Of a stretch of DNA of 14,498 bases, positions 1 through 7,457 are shown one piece after another. The position numbers were made by a program, and so were the translations under genes. The notes under the pieces were generated by a model. It did no database searches. It had not been told where the DNA came from and saw only the letters and a list, made by a program, of their open reading frames with translations. Position 1 is the stretch's first letter, and every line of letters starts with the position of its first letter. The DNA is from an uncultured Bacilli bacterium (GTDB lineage Bacteria > Bacillota_I > Bacilli_A > RF39 > UBA660). Where the stretch lies: the NCBI GenBank assembly GCA_910587535.1, contig CAJUKM010000018.1:1-14498 (forward strand), written 5' to 3'.

Positions 1-2
1 GT

Positions 3-578
3 AATAATCTTTTAGTAAATGACAATACACAAAAATATAATACCATACTAAGTTCTGATAACATTACTATTTATGCCAAAGATAAAGAAAAAACTCTTAA
101 AGATTTAAAGGATTTAGGATATAACGCTATCGATACATACGAAACGGCAAAGCAAAAATATATCGAAAACAGAAAAAGCTCCATTATCGAATCTCTTGTC
201 ATTTCAGGAATATTGTTATTTATTTCGTTTATAGAGATATTCCTTATGATAAGAGCATCTTTCTTGTCTCGAATTAAAGAAGTAGGAATTTATCGCGCAA
301 TAGGAGTTAAAAAGGCAGACATATATAAAATGTTTTTAGGAGAAATACTTATAATCACTACGATAGCTGGATTAACAGGTTCAATTTTCATGAATATGAT
401 ATTGAACGAGATCATTAAGTCACCACTATTTAGTTCTCTATTCGTAGTCGATTTTAGAACTGTAACAATAAGTATATTATTAGTTTATGCTCTAAATATA
501 TTAGTCGGTTTGCTTCCAATAATGACTACTATAAGAAAAACGCCAGCAGAAATATTATCTAGAAACGACATAGATTGA
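3..578 (+). CDS. ABC transporter permease, FtsX/MacB family (C-terminal part)
   Basis: The frame is open from base 3, so the gene starts upstream of the window; about 191 residues are visible and it ends at a TGA. The first ~60 visible residues are hydrophilic and would be the end of the extracytoplasmic loop domain. Three membrane segments follow, near visible residues 62-82, 112-137 and 153-176. Between the first two lies the conserved cytoplasmic coupling stretch of FtsX-type permeases, RIKEVGIYRAIGVKK, which contacts the ATPase subunit, and the protein ends with the usual TPAEIL box. The family moves lipids, peptides or drugs, or transmits a signal across the membrane, together with an ATPase that must lie upstream. 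The substrate cannot be told. Thirty-five bases and a possible sporulation promoter separate it from the next gene. Confidence 0.85.
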   Translation, partial: NNLLVNDNTQKYNTILSSDNITIYAKDKEKTLKDLKDLGYNAIDTYETAKQKYIENRKSSIIESLVISGILLFISFIEIFLMIRASFLSRIKEVGIYRAIGVKKADIYKMFLGEILIITTIAGLTGSIFMNMILNEIIKSPLFSSLFVVDFRTVTISILLVYALNILVGLLPIMTTIRKTPAEILSRNDID

Positions 579-607
579 TTATAAAAATATCACAGATATC
601 ATATAGT
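579..607 (+). promoter_or_regulatory. Candidate sigma-E-like promoter of the dac-spmA-spmB operon
   Basis: TTATAAA at 579-585, then 14 bases, then CATATAGT at 600-607. The Bacillus sigma-E consensus is roughly kmATAtt - 14 - CATACAnT, so the ATA core, the spacing and six of eight -10 positions agree. Transcription would start near 614, only about 9 bases before the ATG at 623. The orthologous Bacillus operon is controlled by sigma-E, which is why I looked. Chance matches are common in such AT-rich DNA, so this is weak. Confidence 0.28.
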
Positions 608-622
608 TAATTAGTGATCTAT

Positions 623-1690
623 ATGAAAAAAGTGATATTTTTTTGTGCCTGTTTTTTTTCGTTTTCGACCTCTGTGTCAGCATTCGACTCAGCATTAGTT
701 ATGGATGCTGATAGTGGAAGGATATTATACAGCCAAAACGAAAACAAACAATCTTTAATAGCGTCAACGACAAAAATAATGACCGCATTAGTAGTGCTAA
801 ACAATGCCAAATTGGACGATATTGTGACAGCGGGTGATGAAATAAAAGATGCCTACGGAAGTGCAATTTATATTAAACCATTAGAAAAAATGAGCGTTGA
901 AGATCTCCTCTATGGATTGATGCTACGAAGCGGAAATGACGCCGCACTAGTCTTAGCTAAACACACAGCCGGAAGTGTAGAAGGTTTTGCTAAGCTCATG
1001 AACGATACAGCCTTGATGATAGGAATGAAAAACACTATTTTTGAAAATCCACACGGATTAGATGAACAAACTAAAAATAAAAGTACAGTATACGATATGA
1101 GTCTTTTGATGATAGAAGCTATGAAAAATGAAAAGTTTAGAGAAATAACTTCAGCTAAAAAGCATATCGTTAAGACGAATTTTAACACCTATGAATGGTA
1201 CAACAAAAATAGATTACTTACAGATTATAAATATGCTACAGGAGGCAAAATAGGCTATACGACTGCAGCTAGACACACTTTTGTATCCAGCGCAACGAAA
1301 GACGACAAAAATTTAGTGATAGCCACATTTGTAGACCCAGATCGATTCGTAACTCATGAGACTCTCTATGAAAAATATTTCGATATGTATGAAAAATACA
1401 CACTTGTAGACAAAGATAACTTAAAGATAGATTACAAAGAAGGCTATAAACTGTATACGACATCTTCATTTTCGATGCTCTTGACAAAGGAAGAAGCTAA
1501 AAGAGTAAAAAGAGATGTAGAACTTTATACTGAAATCAAAGAGGGAACGGGATCTAAAATAATAGGTACGATTTCGATCAGCTTAGACGGTAAAACTTAC
1601 AAGAAGTTAAATCTATATGGCGAACGTCCAAAAGTAGAAGTTAAAAAGAAAAGTTTTTTTGAAAGGATAAAGGATTTTTTTAAATGGTAA
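623..1690 (+). CDS. dacB: Exported D-alanyl-D-alanine carboxypeptidase (sporulation-type PBP5-like)
   Basis: Removes the terminal D-alanine from peptidoglycan stem peptides outside the membrane, which lowers cross-linking. A signal peptide is visible: MKK, a hydrophobic core, and a likely cut after SVSA (residue 20). The penicillin-binding motifs of peptidase family S11 follow: S48-T-T-K51 (catalytic Ser48), S103-G-N105 and K209-I-G211, which replaces the usual KTG. The C-terminus, rich in Lys and Phe, looks like the amphipathic helix that anchors PBP5-type enzymes to the membrane. Length is 355 residues, normal for the family. I take the ATG at 623; a GTG at 614 would add only MIY and gives a worse signal peptide. 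The stop overlaps spmA by 7 bases. The order carboxypeptidase-spmA-spmB is that of Bacillus dacB-spmA-spmB, so a role in the spore cortex is likely. The clostridial homologues are often named dacF. Confidence 0.9.
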   Translation: MKKVIFFCACFFSFSTSVSAFDSALVMDADSGRILYSQNENKQSLIASTTKIMTALVVLNNAKLDDIVTAGDEIKDAYGSAIYIKPLEKMSVEDLLYGLMLRSGNDAALVLAKHTAGSVEGFAKLMNDTALMIGMKNTIFENPHGLDEQTKNKSTVYDMSLLMIEAMKNEKFREITSAKKHIVKTNFNTYEWYNKNRLLTDYKYATGGKIGYTTAARHTFVSSATKDDKNLVIATFVDPDRFVTHETLYEKYFDMYEKYTLVDKDNLKIDYKEGYKLYTTSSFSMLLTKEEAKRVKRDVELYTEIKEGTGSKIIGTISISLDGKTYKKLNLYGERPKVEVKKKSFFERIKDFFKW

Positions 1691-2274
1691 GTCTTATATG
1701 GGGTTTTTTACTGCTGTTAGGTATATTTTATAGTTTTATAAGCGGTAATTTATCGTTAGTCAATGAAGAAGTATTAAAAAGTTCAGCTCAAGCTTTAGAG
1801 ATGTTTTTAACCATGTTTCCTGTAATAGTGCTTTGGATGGGACTCATGCAAATTGCAAGTGATTCTGGACTGTTAAAAAAAATTTCGTACAAGTTTTCTT
1901 TCATACTAAAAAGACTTTTTCCTTCCATACCAGATGGCCATGAGGCTTTAGGCCTAATAGCATCAAATATAATTGTAAATATGGTCGGACTTGGAAGTGC
2001 CGCAACACCATTTGGACTGAAGGCGATGGAAAAACTTCAAGAATTAAACGATGAAAAAGATACGGCAAGTGAAGCTATGATAACCTTTCTCGTTTTAAAC
2101 ACTTCGGGCGTAACACTCATCCCTACATCGATTATAAGTTTGAGAGCTCTTTACGGAAGCTCCGATCCAAGCGGAATAATATCGATGGCTTTGATGGCGA
2201 CAGCTTGTGCCTCGGTTGCGGGTCTAACGATGGATTACTTTATAAGAAAGAAAAATAAAAAGACAGTTAAATAA
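1684..2274 (+). CDS. spmA: Spore maturation protein A
   Basis: Membrane protein of the nucleoside-recognition (Gate) domain family; in Bacillus it is needed, with SpmB, for full dehydration of the spore core. Its length of 196 residues is typical for SpmA. It shows the family stretches GLGSAATPFGLKAM (about residues 101-114), the LQELNDEKDTAS segment just after it and the FLVLNTSGVTLIPTS segment (about residues 138-152), with several hydrophobic helices around them. The C-terminus is Lys-rich and probably cytoplasmic. The ATG lies inside the last codons of the carboxypeptidase gene, and AAAGGA at 1669-1674 is a suitable ribosome-binding site, so the two are translationally linked. spmB follows after a gap of 28 bases. 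The molecular activity of SpmA is not settled in the family. Confidence 0.93.
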   Translation: MVSLIWGFLLLLGIFYSFISGNLSLVNEEVLKSSAQALEMFLTMFPVIVLWMGLMQIASDSGLLKKISYKFSFILKRLFPSIPDGHEALGLIASNIIVNMVGLGSAATPFGLKAMEKLQELNDEKDTASEAMITFLVLNTSGVTLIPTSIISLRALYGSSDPSGIISMALMATACASVAGLTMDYFIRKKNKKTVK

Positions 2275-2290
2275 TATTAAAATGAATGTT

Positions 2291-2297
2291 AAGGAGG
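2291..2297 (+). promoter_or_regulatory. Ribosome-binding site that fixes the spmB start
   Basis: AAGGAGG lies 5 bases before the ATG at 2303. An earlier in-frame ATG at 2282 precedes this site and has no ribosome-binding site of its own, so the 2303 start is preferred. Confidence 0.8.
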
Positions 2298-2302
2298 GAA
2301 CG

Positions 2303-2824
2303 ATGGGTACTATTTCACTCATATTGATTCCGATTATGATTGTAGGAATAATAATCTATGGACTTTTTAAAAAAGTAGACATATACTCTTCGTTTATAAG
2401 CGGAGCTAAAGAGGGAATAAACAGTGCCATAAGCATCTTCCCATTTACTGTAAGTATGGTATTCGCCGTAAATATCTTTCTTCACAGTGGAATACTAGAT
2501 TATGTTTTTGGCGGCTTGGGTAAATTTTTGGGTCCTAATATACCGATATCTATATTCCCTATGGCACTTTTGAGGCCTATAAGTGGGAGTGCAAGTCAAG
2601 TAATAATGACAGATATCTTTAAAAATTATGGTCCCGATTCCTTCATAGGAGTTCTTGCATCGACCCTAGAGGGCAGTACTGATACTACGTTTTATGTTTT
2701 GACATTATACTTTGGAAGTGTCGGCATAAAGAAGATAAGATATGCCTTAAAAGCTGGATTATTTGCCGATTTTATAGGTATTCTCATGAGTTTTATAATA
2801 GTTTCGGTACTTTTCAACCTTTGA
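2303..2824 (+). CDS. spmB: Spore maturation protein B
   Basis: Second partner of the SpmA/SpmB pair, also a membrane protein of the nucleoside-recognition domain family, involved in spore core dehydration in Bacillus. From the ATG at 2303 it has 173 residues, close to the Bacillus protein. It opens with a hydrophobic helix (SLILIPIMIVGIIIYG) and carries the family patches FISGAKEGINSAISIFP, ALLRPISGSAS and the stretch STLEGSTDTTFYVLTLYFG. The last 25 residues form another membrane helix. It ends with TGA at 2822-2824. It is the last gene of the operon; a hairpin followed by a T run lies 65 bases downstream. Confidence 0.92.
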   Translation: MGTISLILIPIMIVGIIIYGLFKKVDIYSSFISGAKEGINSAISIFPFTVSMVFAVNIFLHSGILDYVFGGLGKFLGPNIPISIFPMALLRPISGSASQVIMTDIFKNYGPDSFIGVLASTLEGSTDTTFYVLTLYFGSVGIKKIRYALKAGLFADFIGILMSFIIVSVLFNL

Positions 2825-2888
2825 TACTAAAATTTTATTATTGCCTATATAAAAAAGATATTTACCAAAAAAAAGGCCAAAATTTAAA

Positions 2889-2925
2889 CAAAAAAGTGCA
2901 TTTCTCTTAGAGATTTGCTTTTTTT
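2889..2925 (+). terminator. Rho-independent terminator after spmB
   Basis: A run of A, then GTGCATTTCTC, loop TTA, then GAGATTTGC and a run of seven T. TCTC pairs with GAGA and GCA with the following TGC-type arm after a small internal mismatch; the flanking A and T runs extend the stem. It separates the spore operon from ssb. Confidence 0.6.
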
Positions 2926-2989
2926 GTGCATCAATAATATCATTTTTGCTTTTTGCAATGCTTTTAGATTTTTGTTAAAGTCTTTTACG

Positions 2990-2997
2990 AAAGGAGG
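2990..2997 (+). promoter_or_regulatory. Strong ribosome-binding site that fixes a TTG start for ssb
   Basis: AAAGGAGG ends 8 bases before the TTG at 3006, the right distance. An ATG at 2999 is only 1 base away from the site, is in another frame and ends after 13 codons, so it is not the start. Confidence 0.8.
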
Positions 2998-3005
2998 AAT
3001 GTCTA

Positions 3006-3383
3006 TTGAATCAACTTATTTTAGTCGGAAGATTGACTAAAGATCCCGAGATAAAAAAGCGCGAAGGAAAGAATAATTGTTACATGACTGTAGCTGTTAA
3101 AAGACCATTTAAGAATTCATCTGGTATATACGAGACTGACTTCATCGGTTGTACTGTATGGAATGTAATCGCCGAAAAAGTGTGCGAATACTGTAAAAAA
3201 GGTGACATGGTTTCCGTTAAAGCGAGAGTTCAAAACAATAACTATATCGATAAAGATGAGAACAGAGTATATGCTTACGAAGTAGTTGCAGATCAAGTTT
3301 CTTTCATGCAATCTCAAAAGACCGTAATAGAAGAGACGGGTAAAGAAACCTATTCTGACGAAGAACTTTTAAATGCAGAATAA
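3006..3383 (+). CDS. ssb: Single-stranded DNA-binding protein, short form
   Basis: Binds single-stranded DNA during replication, repair or recombination. The start MNQLILVGRLTKDPE is the standard opening of bacterial SSB, and the rest of the OB fold fits to about residue 103 (the DFIGCTVWNVIAEKVCEYCKKGD part, then VSVKARVQ, then the YAYEVVADQVSFM strand). It begins with TTG, supported by the ribosome-binding site. The total is 125 residues, shorter than housekeeping SSBs (about 160-180). The tail is only some 20 residues, acidic, and ends LLNAE, without the DDDIPF-like tip that recruits partner proteins. It therefore resembles the short SsbB type of Bacillus or a second copy. It stands between terminators, about 40 bases ahead of a gene of different function. 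Confidence 0.9.
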   Translation: MNQLILVGRLTKDPEIKKREGKNNCYMTVAVKRPFKNSSGIYETDFIGCTVWNVIAEKVCEYCKKGDMVSVKARVQNNNYIDKDENRVYAYEVVADQVSFMQSQKTVIEETGKETYSDEELLNAE

Positions 3384-3422
3384 AGAAAACGATATTTGCA
3401 TAATGTTTTATAGGTGATAAAG

Positions 3423-4205
3423 ATGCGGAGAATTTTTGAGTGGATAGGCGGGTTTGCCCTTATTGCTTTCAGTTTTTACTTTACTGATCGAGTGAGTTTG
3501 CTAGTTGCAAATAAAAGCGACTTGATGCAAGAGATAAAAGCTGTCAGTAAAGACTACGAAGAAGAACCGATCGATGCCGTCATAAATGTGACAGACAATT
3601 CTATTATTCCAGGAAAGTTCGGAAGATCAGTAAACAGTCAAGAGAGCTACTTGGAAATGCACGATTTCGGCAAATTTAATGAAAATTACCTAATTTATGA
3701 CTATATAAAACCAAAAAAATCTTTAGAAGACAACAAAGATAAATATATTCTATCTGGAAACCCCAAAAACAGATATATTAGTCTAATACTCATGCCGAAT
3801 GAACAGTTAGAAAAGTACCTAACAGGTGCAAATATATTGTTCAATTTAGTCACGTCAGATTCGAAAGAAATGACAGAAAATATAGAAATCATAAACGGAA
3901 CAAAGACAAAAGAAGAATTTAACACTATGAACTCTAAGCTAGATAATGATAAAAAACTTTGCTTAAAAGGTGAAAGCATGGAACCTCTATGCAAAAAGAA
4001 CGATTATTATCTACTAGATCCTAAACTAACTTTAAATAATACTAATTTAATCGAAATTAAAAATAGCTTAGCACCAGGAAGCATCATCCTTATCTCTTCC
4101 AGTGTTAAGCTAGAAAATTTAAAACTCATTTTAAATGAAATTGAATTCAAAGATTTAGAAATAGTACATATTTCTAAATTGATAAACGAAAAAGAAAGTT
4201 CCTGA
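3423..4205 (+). CDS. Membrane-anchored polysaccharide-deacetylase-like protein, probably catalytically dead
   Basis: The protein has 260 residues, one N-terminal membrane segment (about residues 8-25) and a region outside the cell. I do not recognise it with certainty. Two stretches resemble the ends of a NodB-type polysaccharide deacetylase: RYISLIL at 117-123, in the place of the LTFDD strand, and APGSIILISSS near 217-227 followed by a helix and EIVHISKLI, which is the usual last part of that fold. The Asp pair and the HxxxH zinc ligands of active deacetylases are not there. The middle region is short and polar. Start: AGGTGA at 3412-3417 is a ribosome-binding site for the ATG at 3423, so the GTG at 3414 inside it is not used. 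The end of the gene forms the left arm of a terminator. A wall-binding or structural role is a guess. Confidence 0.45.
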   Translation: MRRIFEWIGGFALIAFSFYFTDRVSLLVANKSDLMQEIKAVSKDYEEEPIDAVINVTDNSIIPGKFGRSVNSQESYLEMHDFGKFNENYLIYDYIKPKKSLEDNKDKYILSGNPKNRYISLILMPNEQLEKYLTGANILFNLVTSDSKEMTENIEIINGTKTKEEFNTMNSKLDNDKKLCLKGESMEPLCKKNDYYLLDPKLTLNNTNLIEIKNSLAPGSIILISSSVKLENLKLILNEIEFKDLEIVHISKLINEKESS

Positions 4206-4223
4206 ATACTTTCTTTTTTTTTT
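4189..4223 (+). terminator. Terminator overlapping the end of the deacetylase-like gene
   Basis: AAAAAGAAAGT at 4189-4199 pairs with ACTTTCTTTTT at 4208-4218, loop of 8 bases, followed by more T. The stop codon TGA (4203-4205) is in the loop, so the stem is made of the last sense codons. The stem is A/T-rich and so of moderate strength. Confidence 0.65.
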
Positions 4224-4238
4224 AAAGTCTGTTATAAT
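4210..4238 (+). promoter_or_regulatory. Extended -10 promoter for the RNase J2 gene
   Basis: TGTTATAAT at 4230-4238 is a perfect extended -10 element. Seventeen bases upstream only TTTCTT is found, a poor -35, which the extended -10 can make up for. The -35 region lies in the T run of the preceding terminator. Confidence 0.6.
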
Positions 4239-4293
4239 ACTCATATCAGTTTAACTTATTAAAACTATTATTAAGAAAGGAATTAGATTTTTT

Positions 4294-5928
4294 ATGAGTA
4301 AAATTAAAATAATGGCTATGGGTGGCTTAAACGAAAACGGAAAGAACACCTATATAGTAGAAGTGGACAATGCGATGTTCATATTTGATGCTGGAATAAA
4401 ATTCGTAAGCGAGGAAATGTACGGAATAGATTACATAATTCCAGATTATGAATATTTGGTTAAAAATAAAAAGAAGATTAAGGGCGTATTCCTGACCCAT
4501 GCACATCCAGAGAACATAGGAGGTATCTTTGACCTTTTAAAGGTTCTTCCGACCTTGAAAGTGTTCGCGACTAAATACACTATTGAATACTTGAAATTGA
4601 GCGGTTTGGATACTTCAAAGATGATAGAAATCACTGCCCACCATAAGATAAATTTCGGTTCGGTTAGTATTTTTCCGATCAACGTCAACCATTCTGTCCC
4701 AGATTCGGTTATGTATGTCATCAACACGAAGGATGGGGCGATAGTTTATACAGGAAACTTCTTAATCGATCCTAGCATGACTGGAAATTACAGTATGGAC
4801 CTGGGAAAAATTGCATACGTTGGAAAATTGGGTGTCTTATGTTTAATGAGCGAATCTTCATTTTCAGAAAGAGTAGGACACACTAGCCCTAATCACAAAT
4901 TTGAAAGTTACTACAAAGAGATTATAAACAAAAGTCCTAGAAGACTACTTATAGCACTTTTCGATGATCATCTATACACGATTCAAGAGATATTCAATGC
5001 ATTAGAAAATTCACACAGAAAAGTAGTTATAATGGGACATAAATTACAAAATCTCATAAATATGGCAATAGAAAACGGTTATTTAACAGTTAAAGAAAAT
5101 GTGATTGGCTCGTTAGAAGATATAGAAGATCCAAAAAGCGTAATAATGATCTGCGACGATAAAAAGAATCAATATTATAATATCAGAAAGATAGTCGATG
5201 GATATGACAAATTCATTACATTGAAAGAAAAAGATACTATCCTTTTTGCAGAGCCTTCTTACGATTATAACGAGAAGAAAATAGTGGATCTCCAAAACGA
5301 ATTAGCTTTGATGAATGTCGAATCATATACACTTCCCAAAGGAAAGAGCATACTACATCATGCAAGTACAGAAGATTTGATGATGATGATCGACCTCTTA
5401 AAACCTAAATACTGCATGCCAGTTGAAGGCGAGTATAGATATATGGTTGGAAATGCAAATTTAGCTTCCTCACTAGGTATTCCTGCAGAAAACATAATAT
5501 TAAAACAAAATGGAGAAATCGTAACGTTCGAAAATGGAAAACTGTCTGAAAAAACTGAGATAATAAAAATAGGCGATACGTTGATAGATGGATCGATAGG
5601 TGAAGACGTAGGAGAACTCGTCATAAAAGATAGAGAAGTTTTAGGAGAAAACGGCATCGTTTTGATCAGTGCTAGCCTATCTAAGAAAACCAAAGAAATA
5701 TTGGTCGGTCCTGAAGTCACTACTAGAGGTTTTATATATGTAAAAGATTCTAGCGAGATGATTGCCGAAATCAAAAAAATAAGTGAGAACATCATATCTA
5801 AAAATACGACCGATGAATATGTCGACTACAACAACATCAAACAAGAGATAAGAGAGCACTTAGGCAAATATTTCTATAGTGAAACTGAATCTAAGCCGAT
5901 GATTATCGCAGTAATTCAAGAAGTTTAA
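4294..5928 (+). CDS. rnjB: Ribonuclease J2-like protein with eroded active site
   Basis: Metallo-beta-lactamase / beta-CASP family protein of 544 residues, the usual length of RNase J. RNase J1/J2 form a complex that degrades mRNA from the 5' end and matures rRNA. Overall order is kept: GGLNENGKNTY near the start, GIDYIIPDYEYLV, NHSVPDS, the beta-CASP insert, and the C-terminal domain with VTTRGFIYVKDS and PMIIAVIQEV at the end. The metal-binding motif HxHxDH reads H69-A-H-P-E73-N74, like the HGHxEN form I know from Bacillus J2. In addition TGDF is T153-G-N155-F, SGHA is H355-H-A, PVHGEY is PVE378GEY, and the GSQGEP phosphate-binding loop reads CDDKKN (287-292). So it should be a non-catalytic partner of an RNase J1 encoded elsewhere. 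AAAGGA at 4276-4281 is its ribosome-binding site. glyQS follows after 43 bases. Confidence 0.88.
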   Translation: MSKIKIMAMGGLNENGKNTYIVEVDNAMFIFDAGIKFVSEEMYGIDYIIPDYEYLVKNKKKIKGVFLTHAHPENIGGIFDLLKVLPTLKVFATKYTIEYLKLSGLDTSKMIEITAHHKINFGSVSIFPINVNHSVPDSVMYVINTKDGAIVYTGNFLIDPSMTGNYSMDLGKIAYVGKLGVLCLMSESSFSERVGHTSPNHKFESYYKEIINKSPRRLLIALFDDHLYTIQEIFNALENSHRKVVIMGHKLQNLINMAIENGYLTVKENVIGSLEDIEDPKSVIMICDDKKNQYYNIRKIVDGYDKFITLKEKDTILFAEPSYDYNEKKIVDLQNELALMNVESYTLPKGKSILHHASTEDLMMMIDLLKPKYCMPVEGEYRYMVGNANLASSLGIPAENIILKQNGEIVTFENGKLSEKTEIIKIGDTLIDGSIGEDVGELVIKDREVLGENGIVLISASLSKKTKEILVGPEVTTRGFIYVKDSSEMIAEIKKISENIISKNTTDEYVDYNNIKQEIREHLGKYFYSETESKPMIIAVIQEV

Positions 5929-5971
5929 GAAGGCCGTTATCAATATAAAACAGTATAAATGGAGGATAATA

Positions 5972-7354
5972 ATGAACAAATTAAAAATGGAAGATATCGT
6001 AACTTATTCTAAGACATACGGATTCGTATTCCAAGGAAGTGAAATCTATGGAGGACTTTCAAATACTTGGGACTACGGTCCTCTTGGAAGGGAACTTAAA
6101 GAAAACATTAAAAAAGCTTGGTATCAAAAGTTCATTCAAGAAAACATCTACAACGTCGGTTTGGATTCTGCTATTTTGATGAACCCAAACGTTTGGGTGG
6201 CAAGTGGACACGTAGCAAATTTTGCTGATCCACTAGTGGATTGTAAAAAATGTAAAAGTCGCCATCGCGCTGATAAACTCGTCGAAGAGTTTACAGAAGG
6301 TAAAGAGACGGGTGACGGTTGGTCGAATGAACAATTAGAATCCTTCATGAAAGAGAATGAAATCGAATGTCCAAATTGTGGTTCAAAAGACTTCACTCCG
6401 ATAAGAAAATTCAATCTTCTTTTCGAGACGCACATAGGCGTAACAGAAGACTCAAAGAGCACTGTTTACTTAAGAGGTGAGACTGCTCAAGGAATATTTG
6501 TAAACTTCAACAATGTCCAAAGAGCTATGAGGTTGAAAGTTCCTTTCGGAATTGGACAAATAGGTAAGTCTTTCAGAAACGAAATAACTCCTGGTAACTT
6601 CATATTCCGAGTTCGCGAATTTGAACAGATGGAACTAGAATTCTTTTGTAAACCTGATACTGATTTGGAATGGTTCGGATTTTATAAAAACACCTGCTTA
6701 GATTTTCTTAAGACGATTGGACTAAAAAAAGAAAATCTTCGTTATAGAGATCACAAAAAAGAAGAACTTTCATTTTACAGTAAAGCGACAACCGATATAG
6801 AATACAACTATCCTATGGGATGGGGAGAACTTTGGGGTATAGCGGATAGAACGGATTACGATTTGGGAGTTCACATGGAACACTCTAAAAATGATTTGAG
6901 ATATTTAGACCCAGAGACCAACGAAAAGTATATTCCATATGTAATAGAACCTTCCGTGGGACTAGATAGACTGTTCTTAGCGGTTTTATGTGATGCCTAT
7001 GACAAAGAGCTTCTAGAGGCAGGAGATGAAAGAGAAATTTTGAAATTACATCCTGCACTAGCACCTTACAAACTTGCTATATTGCCTTTGATCAAAAAAG
7101 TTCATTCCAATAAAGCGAAGGAAATCTACAGTACTCTTTGTAGTGAATTCCCAGTATCTTACGATGAAACTGGATCTATAGGAAAAAGGTATCGAAGAAG
7201 TGATGCAATTGGAACTCCTTTTGCGATTACAATAGATGATGAAACTCTAGAAAATGGCACGGTAACTTTGAGAGACAGGGATACGATGGAACAGATAAAA
7301 CTAGATATAAAAGATTTAAAAAATTATATTGAAGAAAAGATTAAATTAAAATAA
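5972..7354 (+). CDS. glyQS: Glycyl-tRNA synthetase, homodimeric class II type
   Basis: Attaches glycine to tRNA-Gly in the cytoplasm. The single chain of 460 residues is the alpha2 type found in many Bacillota and in archaea and eukaryotes, not the split GlyQ/GlyS type. Visible parts: the N-terminal DYGPLGRELKENIKKAW helix; a zinc ribbon with C91-x2-C94 and C133-x2-C136; class II motif 2, F201-R-N-E204 with the following REFEQMELEFF strand; motif 3, EPSVGLDRLF with R333; and the C-terminal anticodon-binding domain from about residue 360 (LAPYKLAILPL, GTPFAITID, VTLRDRDTMEQ). GGAGG at 5961-5965 precedes the ATG by 6 bases. The 43 bases upstream are too short for a T-box leader, so it is probably read from the RNase J2 promoter. 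A clear terminator follows. Confidence 0.97.
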   Translation: MNKLKMEDIVTYSKTYGFVFQGSEIYGGLSNTWDYGPLGRELKENIKKAWYQKFIQENIYNVGLDSAILMNPNVWVASGHVANFADPLVDCKKCKSRHRADKLVEEFTEGKETGDGWSNEQLESFMKENEIECPNCGSKDFTPIRKFNLLFETHIGVTEDSKSTVYLRGETAQGIFVNFNNVQRAMRLKVPFGIGQIGKSFRNEITPGNFIFRVREFEQMELEFFCKPDTDLEWFGFYKNTCLDFLKTIGLKKENLRYRDHKKEELSFYSKATTDIEYNYPMGWGELWGIADRTDYDLGVHMEHSKNDLRYLDPETNEKYIPYVIEPSVGLDRLFLAVLCDAYDKELLEAGDEREILKLHPALAPYKLAILPLIKKVHSNKAKEIYSTLCSEFPVSYDETGSIGKRYRRSDAIGTPFAITIDDETLENGTVTLRDRDTMEQIKLDIKDLKNYIEEKIKLK

Positions 7355-7355
7355 T

Positions 7356-7386
7356 GATAGTTCATAAAAGAACTGTCTTTTCTTTT
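7356..7386 (+). terminator. Terminator after glyQS
   Basis: GATAGTTC (7356-7363), loop ATAAAA, GAACTGTC (7370-7377): an 8-bp stem with one G-U pair, followed by TTTTCTTTT. It starts two bases after the glyQS stop codon. Confidence 0.85.
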
Positions 7387-7405
7387 ATCAAAAACGAGAT
7401 TACTA

Positions 7406-7435
7406 TTGTCAAATGATTTAAAAAGATAGTATAAT
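7406..7435 (+). promoter_or_regulatory. Sigma-A type promoter for the tmk operon
   Basis: TTGTCA at 7406-7411 and TATAAT at 7430-7435 with an 18-base spacer; a second TATAAT follows directly at 7436-7441. The leader would be about 15 bases, with AGGGAG at 7445-7450 as ribosome-binding site 7 bases before the ATG. This is the clearest promoter in the window. Confidence 0.8.
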
Positions 7436-7457
7436 TATAATCGTAGGGAGTGTTAGA

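Noticed and set aside
2825..3005. Riboswitch or small RNA in the spmB-ssb gap
   Set aside because: Beyond the terminator hairpin and the ribosome-binding site there is only simple A/T-rich sequence without paired, conserved-looking elements.
2999..3040. ATG start right after the ssb ribosome-binding site
   Set aside because: It is out of frame with ssb, one base from the site, and reaches a stop after 13 codons.
577..4205. Mollicutes genetic code with TGA as tryptophan
   Set aside because: Three genes end in TGA at the length expected for their families or right before a terminator, no conserved protein has an internal TGA, and conserved tryptophans are TGG.
5358..5795. Minus-strand open frame of 145 codons inside the RNase J2 gene
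   Set aside because: It is opposite a well-conserved gene, Ser/Ile-rich as expected for a complement shadow, and lacks a ribosome-binding site.
5929..5971. T-box leader expected before a glycyl-tRNA synthetase gene
   Set aside because: Only 43 bases separate rnjB and glyQS, far too short, and no specifier or antiterminator bulge sequence is seen.
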